Origin: Heliomicrobium modesticaldum Ice1
GTDB lineage: Bacteria; Bacillota; Desulfitobacteriia; Heliobacteriales; Heliobacteriaceae
Direction of reading: 5' to 3'
Assembly: GCF_000019165.1 (NCBI RefSeq)
Contig: NC_010337.2
Location: forward strand, 1,187,001 to 1,251,000
Length of the DNA stretch: 64,000 bases
Part shown: one piece after another, positions 12,268 to 18,760 of the stretch
Layout: every line of letters begins with the position of its first letter
Position numbering within the stretch: the first letter of the stretch is position 1
Translations under genes and position numbers: made by a program
Notes under the pieces: model-generated
The model's database searches: none
Told to the model about the DNA's origin: nothing
The model's input: the letters and a program-made list of their open reading frames with translations, nothing else

Positions 12268-12364
12268 ATCCTTTTTTGGCTTCACCCAAACGCCCTTTGC
12301 GCGGGACATTCCGACGGAGCAACTGTACTCCGACCCCTTCGGAGAGTGGACTATCCTTGTTTAA
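12260..12364 (+). pseudogene. ExeA/TnsC-like transposition ATPase, N-terminal remnant
   Basis: GTG at 12260 overlaps the stop of the preceding transposase remnant, as in intact two-gene elements. The frame reads MFESFFGFTQTPFARDIPTE then QLYSDPF, the standard N-terminus of the AAA+ ATPase partner (ExeA family). After about residue 27 the similarity stops and the frame closes at 12362-12364, inside the end of the oppositely oriented DUF190 gene. No Walker motifs remain. The breakpoint at about 12340 marks where the element was cut by recombination or deletion. Confidence 0.7.
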
Positions 12365-12680
12365 TGACATCGACATCAAAGGTAATGATTAAGCCCTTCT
12401 TCACCATTTCCGAAATGAAAGGCAAAACCCTGTCAATGGTTTCGCTGGTATCAACCGCCTCAATAATCATCGGCAAATCTGCCGATAAATCTAGAATTCG
12501 AGTCGTTCGGATACGGTTCGCGGCTCCATAGCTTTCCACACCACGAGAAACCGTCACCCCAGCCAATCCATTTTCTTTGAGTTTCAAAAGGATCGCATGA
12601 TATAAAGATTTATTCCCAAACTTCTCAGTTTCGCCTACATATATTTTCAGCATCTTCGCTTTTCCCGATGGTAACGTCAT
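12351..12680 (-). CDS. DUF190 protein (PII-like fold), fluoride operon
   Basis: 109 residues. The segments LKIYVGETEKFGNKSLYHAIL, AGVTVSRGVESYGAANRIRT and DLPMIIEAVDTSETIDRVLP are typical of DUF190, a PII-like family frequently encoded beside crcB. It is the last gene of the minus-strand operon that starts at the fluoride riboswitch, 15 nt after the second crcB. A sensing or channel-modulating role for CrcB is inferred from genomic association alone. The ATG follows GAGGAAGTGACGAA. The end of the gene overlaps a truncated transposon remnant on the other strand but the coding frame is complete. Confidence 0.85.
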   Translation of the reverse strand: MTLPSGKAKMLKIYVGETEKFGNKSLYHAILLKLKENGLAGVTVSRGVESYGAANRIRTTRILDLSADLPMIIEAVDTSETIDRVLPFISEMVKKGLIITFDVDVIKQG

Positions 12681-12695
12681 TTCGTCACTTCCTCG

Positions 12696-13064
12696 TCAAA
12701 TGAATTTCAGGCTGATTCCTATCAAACAAGCAACCAATCCAGCGATTGTACTCCCTGCTGTGTATAGAAAAAAAATCATCCATTCCCCTTCTTCGATCAG
12801 TCGGATCGACTCATAGGTAAATGTCGAAAAGGTCGTATAGGCGCCTAAAAAGCCGACTTGAAAGCCATACTTTTCAATAAGGCCACCTGTAGGATGCTGA
12901 ACCATATTCATTGCCAACAATCCTAGAAAAAATGATCCGGTAACATTGATCAAGAACGTTGCCGTGGGAAATGAAAGGAAAGCGATCCTGGACAGGTACT
13001 TACCAATGGCATATCGGCTCAACGCCCCGGCAATCCCGCCAATTCCAATAATCAGTATCTCCAT
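12696..13064 (-). CDS. crcB: Fluoride ion channel CrcB/Fluc, second subunit
   Basis: 122 residues with four hydrophobic segments. GGIAGALSRYAIGKYLS, FPTATFLINVTGSFFLG and VGFLGAYTTFSTFTYES carry the GRxxxG-like, TxxxN and TTFSTF signatures of Fluc fluoride exporters. It follows the first crcB by 10 nt, with TTAGGAGTT as ribosome site. Two adjacent, diverged Fluc genes usually form a heterodimeric channel with dual antiparallel topology. Expression should rise with fluoride through the riboswitch 3 kb upstream. Confidence 0.93.
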   Translation of the reverse strand: MEILIIGIGGIAGALSRYAIGKYLSRIAFLSFPTATFLINVTGSFFLGLLAMNMVQHPTGGLIEKYGFQVGFLGAYTTFSTFTYESIRLIEEGEWMIFFLYTAGSTIAGLVACLIGISLKFI

Positions 13065-13074
13065 TTATGAACTC

Positions 13075-13512
13075 CTAACGACCTGTGGCGTTTTCCGAGA
13101 GTTCTTCCTCTTCGCCAAATTTATTTCTTCGATATTCGGCAATGGCTCTTGCGGTGAACAATCCAAAAGCAGACATGGCGATTCCAAGCAACACACTGGA
13201 GAAGATGTAGATTCCAAAACTCCAGTATTGCCCTTGTTGAAGCAGCTGAATGCTCTCCAATGCAAAGGTGGAGAAAGTGGTATATGCACCTAAAAACCCC
13301 GTAGATACGCCCAATCGAAGATTCGGATTTATCGAAACAAAATCCAATGTGAGTGTTAAAAATAAAGACAACGTAAAACATCCAGTAAGATTGATGATCA
13401 ACGTACCCCAGGGGAATCCACTCTGTTGTACGAAAGACGAAAAAAAATGTCCGATTTCAAACCGTAATAGGGCTCCCACAAAACCGCCTAAAGCGACTGC
13501 CAGGTAACTCAT
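13075..13512 (-). CDS. crcB: Fluoride ion channel CrcB/Fluc, first subunit
   Basis: 145 residues with four predicted membrane spans. GGFVGALLRFEIGHF, FPWGTLIINLTGCF and STGFLGAYTTFSTFALES are the hallmark Fluc motifs. The C-terminus is longer and more charged than in its partner (RRNKFGEEEELSENATGR). The ATG lies one nucleotide after the stop of the GGGtGRT gene, so translation is probably coupled. It pairs with the crcB copy immediately downstream. Confidence 0.93.
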   Translation of the reverse strand: MSYLAVALGGFVGALLRFEIGHFFSSFVQQSGFPWGTLIINLTGCFTLSLFLTLTLDFVSINPNLRLGVSTGFLGAYTTFSTFALESIQLLQQGQYWSFGIYIFSSVLLGIAMSAFGLFTARAIAEYRRNKFGEEEELSENATGR

Positions 13513-13513
13513 C

Positions 13514-14530
13514 TTATCTGGTTATATCCTTTCCATGCAGTGCGGCATCGACCATGACAGCCAGCGCGACTGTTGCACCGACAATCGGATTATTCCCCAT
13601 ACCGATAAAACCCATCATGTCAACATGAGCCGGAACCGAAGACGATCCTGCAAATTGCGCATCGGAATGCATCCGGCCCATCGTATCCGTCAGCCCATAG
13701 GATGCTGGGCCTGCCGCCACATTATCCGGGTGAAGGGTCCTCCCAGTACCGCCGCCGGAGGCCACGGAAAAGAACGGTTTGCCCTTTTCGAAACACCATT
13801 TTTTGTATATGCCGACACAGGGATGCTGGAATCGAACCGGGTTCGTCGAATTGCCGGTAATGGAGACATCTACCGATTCATGTTGGAGGATTGCGACGCC
13901 TTCATCAACCGAAAAAGTTCCATAAACCTTAACTGCAGCACGTTCCTGCTTTGAATATCTTTTTTCGCCGAGTATTTCAAGCGTAGCCGTTTTGAAGTCG
14001 TATGCTGTCTCGACAAAGGTGAAGCCCGTCATTCGGGCGATAATGTGGGCCGCGTCTTTCCCCAAGCCAACCAAAATGACCTTCAGGGGTGCTTTTCTTG
14101 CACGGTTTGCATATTTAACTACCCCCAAAGCCCCTTCCGCTGCCGCAAAGGATTCGTGACCCGCCACAAACGCAAAGGTTCGGGTTTCTTCTTTGAGCAG
14201 CATCGCGGCGAGGCGACCATGCCCGATCCCAACTTGTCGTTGATCTGCCACGGAACCTGGAACCGTAAAGGCCTGCAACCCCTCGCCGATTTTTATGGCG
14301 GCATCGATCGCATTCCTCACAGACCCTTTTAGGGCTAGCGCCACGCCTAATGTATATGCCCACAAGGCATTATCAAAGGCAATAGGTTGGATGTTTCGAA
14401 GGGTTGCCTCCACATGAATACCCGCCTCATCACAGACCCCTTTCGCCTCTTGTAAATCGGCAAGAGAAGCGGCCGCTAATGCAGCTTGAATGCGAGATTC
14501 CCGCCGTTCATATCCCTCAAACAACCTCAT
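13514..14530 (-). CDS. GGGtGRT protein
   Basis: 338 residues. The family signature GGGTGRT is present within FFSVASGGGTGRTLHPDN (about residue 263), near VAGHESFAAAEGALGV and the closing MGFIGMGNNPIVGATVALAVM. The family is conserved in anaerobes and usually encoded beside the NifU-like protein seen here directly upstream. Its biochemical function is not established as far as I know. Start ATG 14530 follows GGGGAGGAAG. It lies 14 nt after the scaffold gene and 1 nt before crcB, inside a fluoride-riboswitch operon, which suggests a link to fluoride or to damage caused by it. Confidence 0.88.
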   Translation of the reverse strand: MRLFEGYERRESRIQAALAAASLADLQEAKGVCDEAGIHVEATLRNIQPIAFDNALWAYTLGVALALKGSVRNAIDAAIKIGEGLQAFTVPGSVADQRQVGIGHGRLAAMLLKEETRTFAFVAGHESFAAAEGALGVVKYANRARKAPLKVILVGLGKDAAHIIARMTGFTFVETAYDFKTATLEILGEKRYSKQERAAVKVYGTFSVDEGVAILQHESVDVSITGNSTNPVRFQHPCVGIYKKWCFEKGKPFFSVASGGGTGRTLHPDNVAAGPASYGLTDTMGRMHSDAQFAGSSSVPAHVDMMGFIGMGNNPIVGATVALAVMVDAALHGKDITR

Positions 14531-14544
14531 ACATCTTCCTCCCC

Positions 14545-15216
14545 CTATTCCTCGCGAGGATCAATAAAGGTCTTGCCTTCCGAATAGCGTCCGTATGTAC
14601 CGGTAGCCTTTTTCAGGGCTTCCGCAGCCTCGGTGCCCTTCCGGATGAAATGCATCATGGCGCCAAGATTGACGTATTCGTATCCGATGATTTCGTCGTT
14701 TTCATCTAAGGCAAGTCGAGTCACATAGCCCTCTGTCATCTCCAGATAACGTGGCCCTTTGCTTTTAGAGCCGATATGGGTACCGACTTGAGAACGGATA
14801 AATTTTCCCAGTTCTTCCGCAGCAGAACCCTCCGGAAGTCCACCTTCTGAAAAAGCCGTTTGAGTGCGACCATAGGAAATTTGCAAAAACAACTCCCGCA
14901 TGGCCACGTTAATAGCGTCACATACGAGGTCGGTATTTAGAGCTTCCAGCACCGTTTTGCCAGGTAGAATCTCAGCAGCCATTGCTGCTGACTGTGTCAT
15001 TCCGGAGCAGCCGATTGTTTCTACCAAGGCATCCTCGATAATCCCATTTTTTACATTAAGCGTTAGTTTGCAAGTCCCTTGTTGCGGAGCACATGCGCCC
15101 ACACCATGCGTTAAGCCGTTGATGTCTTCAATCCTTTTTAGCGAAACCCATTGGCCCTCTTGGGGAATAAGGGCCGGGCCTCGTTGGGGACACCCCCGGA
15201 TCACACTGTGTAACAT
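14545..15216 (-). CDS. NifU-like iron-sulfur cluster scaffold family protein
   Basis: 223 residues. TIGCSGMTQSAAMAAEILPG resembles the NifU/IscU core, with GACAPQQGTCKLTLNV as a further cysteine region and VCDAINVAMRELFLQ, the pattern of the scaffold-like proteins that accompany GGGtGRT proteins. The ATG at 15216 follows CGGAGGAATTAAGG. It lies 31 nt after the permease and 14 nt before the GGGtGRT gene. Binding of an iron-sulfur cluster is inferred from the family and the conserved Cys positions; it has not been shown here. Confidence 0.75.
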   Translation of the reverse strand: MLHSVIRGCPQRGPALIPQEGQWVSLKRIEDINGLTHGVGACAPQQGTCKLTLNVKNGIIEDALVETIGCSGMTQSAAMAAEILPGKTVLEALNTDLVCDAINVAMRELFLQISYGRTQTAFSEGGLPEGSAAEELGKFIRSQVGTHIGSKSKGPRYLEMTEGYVTRLALDENDEIIGYEYVNLGAMMHFIRKGTEAAEALKKATGTYGRYSEGKTFIDPREE

Positions 15217-15247
15217 CCTTAATTCCTCCGTTTCTTTTTATAAAAAA

Positions 15248-15961
15248 CTAACGGGCGAACAGAAGTTGTAGCCCCGCGAGAACCAAGAGCAACGATACAA
15301 CCTTTTTGAATACACTTTTGGGTAATCGCTCGATCACCTTTCTTCCTGCCCATGTTCCCGCGATCATCGAGATACCTATGCCGAACCCGATCGCGATAAC
15401 CGCAGGGCCAATATCAAGATATCGTTGGTATATGATGATCTTCGTAACATGCATCATAACAGCAGTGACTGCTTCACTGGCAATATAAGATAGGGGAGGC
15501 AGATTAAGTGAAAAAAACAACATTGCCCCCAATGGTCCTGCGCTTCCGACCAAGCCCGATAACAAACCGACAATGCCGCCTCCGATCACCATTACCCGGG
15601 CATTATTTGGAATATCGATCTTTTTGAAATGTTGTAAGATCACAAAGCCGATAACCGCCAAGCCAATCGCTTTTGTAATAAGCTCTTTGGGAACCGTGAC
15701 AAAAGAAAATGCTCCGAGACAACTCATAGGAATGGCGCCCATTATGAAAAAGCCAACAGGCCTCCAAGAAATTTCTTTGTATCCGAAATATACTCTCGAA
15801 AGATTCCCGATTAATTGAGCAATCGTTAAGACAGGGACTGCGACGGTAGCTCCAACTGAATGGGTCAACACGGGTAGCAATAATAATGCCCCCCCGAATC
15901 CGACTGCTCCCGATACGGCTGCGGCAATAAAGCCACCGAGAGCGAATAAAAGGATGGTCAA
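15248..15961 (-). CDS. TauE/SafE-type membrane permease
   Basis: 237 residues, almost entirely hydrophobic, about eight spans. GGFIAAAVSGAVGFGGALLL and the second-half repeat GGGIVGLLSGLVGSAGPLGA are the duplicated motif of the TauE/SafE (sulfite/organic anion exporter) family. The start is taken as TTG at 15961, with TAGGAGG ending 10 nt upstream; no ATG is available in place. It is the first gene behind the fluoride riboswitch, so it is probably induced by fluoride. The substrate is unknown; export of an anion related to fluoride stress is inference. Confidence 0.82.
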   Translation of the reverse strand: MTILLFALGGFIAAAVSGAVGFGGALLLLPVLTHSVGATVAVPVLTIAQLIGNLSRVYFGYKEISWRPVGFFIMGAIPMSCLGAFSFVTVPKELITKAIGLAVIGFVILQHFKKIDIPNNARVMVIGGGIVGLLSGLVGSAGPLGAMLFFSLNLPPLSYIASEAVTAVMMHVTKIIIYQRYLDIGPAVIAIGFGIGISMIAGTWAGRKVIERLPKSVFKKVVSLLLVLAGLQLLFAR

Positions 15962-16019
15962 ACAAGAACAACCTCCTACAGAGAATGGCTGCTTACATAC
16001 AAAAGAATGACCACTTTCA

Positions 16020-16100
16020 CAAAAAGACAGACTCCCACCCGAAAAATCGAGTAGGAGTCATCATCCGCAAAACGGCTTTACCGCGAACTCCATCGCGTAT
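16020..16100 (-). ncRNA. Fluoride riboswitch (crcB motif) with expression-platform terminator
   Basis: Read on the minus strand, 16100 to about 16050 gives ATACGCGATGGAGTTCGCGG, then a short second stem and GATGATGACTCCTAC. This is the fluoride aptamer: P1 CGCG/CGCG around ATGGAGTT, with GGAGT free to form the pseudoknot with ACTCC. The same GACTCCTAC segment pairs over 13 bp with the segment ending GGTGGGAGTC, followed by TGTCTTTTT, a terminator (16020-16059). Fluoride binding should favour the pseudoknot and prevent termination, switching on the operon from 15961 down to 12351. crcB genes in that operon agree with this reading. Confidence 0.9.
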
Positions 16101-16126
16101 TCCCTTTGGTGAGTCACTCTACATAC

Positions 16127-16155
16127 AGTTTATTGCTCCTCTTGGCTATCGTCAA
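16127..16155 (-). promoter_or_regulatory. Promoter of the fluoride operon
   Basis: On the minus strand TTGACG (16155-16150), 17 nt, TAAACT (16132-16127). Transcription would begin about 20 nt before the riboswitch aptamer. Confidence 0.7.
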
Positions 16156-16371
16156 GAGAAGATGAGAAAAAACTGTAAATGCGAAACATTACCGGTGGGC
16201 ACTTTGCCATCCTTGTGTTCAATCCATAAAAGAAAGAATCAACACGGCCATGACCTTCGGCTTTTGAAAGATCAGGGTCTATGGTAGAATGACTGTAGCG
16301 CGTAGACATAGTCAAAAAATAACGCTGGGGGGGAGACAGCTGCTTCCTTACGGGGATAGCTGGTAACGCAG

Positions 16372-16524
16372 ATGTCGAAAATCGGACGAAACGGTCAATG
16401 TCATTGCGGGAGCGGAAAAAAGTATAAAAAATGCTGTATGGCCAAGGATGAAGCTATCGAAGCGCAGGTGAAGGACGCGATGGAGGTAAAAAAAAAAGAG
16501 ATCAGTTCAGACTGGACGACATGA
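16372..16524 (+). CDS. SEC-C zinc motif mini-ORF, probable N-terminus of the next gene
   Basis: 50 codons. MSKIGRNGQCHCGSGKKYKK followed by CCMAKDE is a textbook SEC-C motif (CxCxSGKKxKxCC), a zinc-binding module first known from the SecA C-terminus. The frame runs into ten A at 16488-16497 and closes with TGA at 16522-16524. The next gene's ATG at 16521 overlaps this stop as ATGA. Reading one base back at the A run makes the frame continue as KKKRDQFRLDDMIEAYREAY, joining it to the TPR protein. So it is either a separate translationally coupled peptide, a frameshifted gene, or half of a slippage product. Confidence 0.75.
   Translation: MSKIGRNGQCHCGSGKKYKKCCMAKDEAIEAQVKDAMEVKKKEISSDWTT
16488..16497 (+). 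other. A10 run: possible slippage site
   Basis: Ten consecutive A in the codons after GAG GTA. Insertion of one A in the transcript, or a -1 ribosomal step, would fuse the SEC-C frame to the downstream 698-codon frame. The fused sequence across the junction (EVKKKRDQFRLDDMIEA) is smooth and free of stops. Confidence 0.5.
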
Positions 16525-18617
16525 TCGAAGCTTATCGAGAAGCTTATTGTAAAGAGGAAAAGACGGTTGACTTTGATCCGTCAACCATGTCGGTGGCGAA
16601 ACTATTGGATCTCGGCTATCGCTTCGTGGATCAACAAAATGCCTTTGAAGGTTGTCGGGCCTGGTGGTGGGCGTGGACAAAGTTGCGCCCCCTCATCGTG
16701 GAAAAGGGTATTGATGATATCGACGCCGTAGACAAGGTGGTTAAAAGTCCGGACTATATGAGCAATTGGTGTCAGGACTTTGATGACCACTTGATTAACG
16801 AAGCCCAAAAACGTTGGATCTTTGCCATCATGCGCATCGCCTATGCCCAAGATTTTGTTCGCCTGTTGCCGAAGAGTGATCTTTTGATCATTCAAAATAT
16901 GCGGCTAGCAGTGGCTGAATCTTACGCGATTCTAGGACAGTTCGATAAGAGCGAAACGGAGTTTCGCCAGTTGATCAAGGATTACCCGCAGTGGACATGG
17001 GGATATGTGGGATGGGGAGACCTGTACAGCTATAACAAACCCGATGACCGGGAGGTCGATGTTCAGCGGGCGAGAGAAATCTTTGCGGCGGGCTTGGATG
17101 CCGGCGTCGATGAGCCGGAGTATTTAGAGCAACGAATTCGAGACCTGGATGCGTTCGTCAGCTCTGAGAAAAAGCACCGCATCGCAACACCCGTTCTAAA
17201 AACATCGAACAAATCGGGTAAAAAATGGCGCCAGTGGTATCGACAACTGCCTTTGGACCAACAGGTCGAAGTGATGATCGCGGCTATTCAGCAATCGGAC
17301 CCTTGCCTCTGGGGTGACGAATCGGATTATGGCTTGGACGATCTTTGGGATGAAAAATTGGACGATCTTTGGGACGAAGAAACAGACGATCTTTGGGCTG
17401 AAGAAGCAGACGATCTCTTTGCAAATGGGGAGGAAATGTCCGCTGGCGGAGAGAAGGCCGATGTGATGAAAAACATTGAACAAGCAGGAGAGAAGCCCGA
17501 GGAAGATGATTTGGCGGACGATCAGGACGCATGGATCATTGCCATGAGCGAGAGTCCAGCCTTGAGCGAACAACTAGAGGAGACGCTGGACGAACTGTAT
17601 CAAGAAAAGCGCTTTGCCCTTATCGCAAGACTTGTTGCCGCCCATCGGGATCATGTGGGGAGAGGAAACAGGCAAGTCTTTTGTTATTGCGCTGAGGAAC
17701 TGGCTTACTATTACCTGTATCGCCGCGAATGGGACGAACTGCGAATCCCTCTGCGATGGCTGGTCGATGCCCCGGAACATAACATCAACCAGATTCTACC
17801 GGTGCTGAGCACATTGGTCGCTTCCGGAGAAACCGCCCTGGCCGTTTCTTTCGCTACATCTGTCCGCCAGTCCATCTTAGAGACCGAGGGATTGATGTGG
17901 GGCGTCGATGACGATATCGTGGCGGTGCTCCGCGCTCGCCGATTAGAGCAGACATATGATCAACTTCAAGGAGGCCAAGGGCCTGATTGGAAAGCCCTGG
18001 TCGCTGATCTTGCCCAAGTGGGATGTAAGACGACGCCGAATTCTCTGGCGATGCTCAAGGCGGGCCTGACAGATGATGTGTCCGGCGATGTCCTCCGTGA
18101 AGGGTTGTGTAGCTCACTGGTGGGTGGGCTCGAATCGTTATCTTACGGTTTTTATCGGTTCATGCGCCAGAAAAAGAACATGGACTTCACCTGCGCTGAC
18201 CTGATCTGGAGACGGTTTGTCTTTTTTATGACCTGTTATGTTCAAAAAAAGAAAGCGACGGACAAGCTGAGGTTCCGATTCACCAAAAAAAAGCTGGAAT
18301 CTGCACTGATGGACTGGCTTGGTCTGAATTCTATGGGCCTTTCGAACAAAAAACCAGACAGCGTCGTTTTGCTGTGGGGGTTGCCCTATGTCTATGATTA
18401 CCTGAAAACCACCGGATTGATCGATGAAGATTGCTGGCAAAAGACGGTGGATCTTGTAGCAGTCGTTAAGGACGAAATTCTCTATGTTCTTGACGGGGAA
18501 CTCTGGAAATACGCTTTTGTTCTACAATGGACACCGGCAGATGCGGTGGGGGAGACGCCCTGGCTAGAAAAGGAATGTTTCGGCTATTGCCTTCGCGATA
18601 TCCGGTCCCGACAATAA
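16521..18617 (+). CDS. Large acidic TPR-like protein linked to a SEC-C motif
   Basis: 698 residues from ATG 16521; soluble. A TPR-like stretch, VAESYAILGQFDKSETEFRQ, lies at about residues 130-150, and a very acidic insert with four 8-residue DDLW-type repeats at about 272-304. The family was not recognised, but SEC-C motifs at the N-terminus of long TPR-like proteins are common, which supports the frameshift model for the upstream mini-ORF. The SNF2 helicase gene follows 140 nt later, past a terminator-like structure. No enzymatic motif is visible. A role as an adaptor or scaffold is a guess. Confidence 0.7.
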   Translation: MIEAYREAYCKEEKTVDFDPSTMSVAKLLDLGYRFVDQQNAFEGCRAWWWAWTKLRPLIVEKGIDDIDAVDKVVKSPDYMSNWCQDFDDHLINEAQKRWIFAIMRIAYAQDFVRLLPKSDLLIIQNMRLAVAESYAILGQFDKSETEFRQLIKDYPQWTWGYVGWGDLYSYNKPDDREVDVQRAREIFAAGLDAGVDEPEYLEQRIRDLDAFVSSEKKHRIATPVLKTSNKSGKKWRQWYRQLPLDQQVEVMIAAIQQSDPCLWGDESDYGLDDLWDEKLDDLWDEETDDLWAEEADDLFANGEEMSAGGEKADVMKNIEQAGEKPEEDDLADDQDAWIIAMSESPALSEQLEETLDELYQEKRFALIARLVAAHRDHVGRGNRQVFCYCAEELAYYYLYRREWDELRIPLRWLVDAPEHNINQILPVLSTLVASGETALAVSFATSVRQSILETEGLMWGVDDDIVAVLRARRLEQTYDQLQGGQGPDWKALVADLAQVGCKTTPNSLAMLKAGLTDDVSGDVLREGLCSSLVGGLESLSYGFYRFMRQKKNMDFTCADLIWRRFVFFMTCYVQKKKATDKLRFRFTKKKLESALMDWLGLNSMGLSNKKPDSVVLLWGLPYVYDYLKTTGLIDEDCWQKTVDLVAVVKDEILYVLDGELWKYAFVLQWTPADAVGETPWLEKECFGYCLRDIRSRQ
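17337..17432 (+). repeat. Four 24-nt tandem repeats coding DDLW(D/A)E units
   Basis: Units start at 17337, 17361, 17385 and 17409, each beginning GACGATCT. They encode DDLWDEKL, DDLWDEET, DDLWAEEA and DDLFANGE. The repeats stay in frame, so unit number may vary by replication slippage without breaking the protein. Confidence 0.85.
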
Positions 18618-18628
18618 AAGAGACGAGT

Positions 18629-18706
18629 GCTCCTGGAATACGAGGGCGCCATTTGCGGCCATTGTGGAGACTCATGACGTCTCATGTCAGGAGCCTCCTT
18701 TTTGTT
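18629..18706 (+). terminator. Probable terminator after the TPR gene
   Basis: GCTCCTG (18629-18635) pairs with CAGGAGC (18688-18694), with an inner stem GAGAC/GTCTC (18667-18683), followed by CTCCTTTTTGTTTTT. Confidence 0.5.
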
Positions 18707-18760
18707 TTTATGATAGAATAAAAGTCAACGCATGCCCGCAAACAGGTGGTGAAAAAACAG

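Noticed and set aside
17337-17432. CRISPR-like array
   Set aside because: The repeats are contiguous, 24 nt, in frame within a gene and have no spacers. No CRISPR array was seen anywhere in the window.
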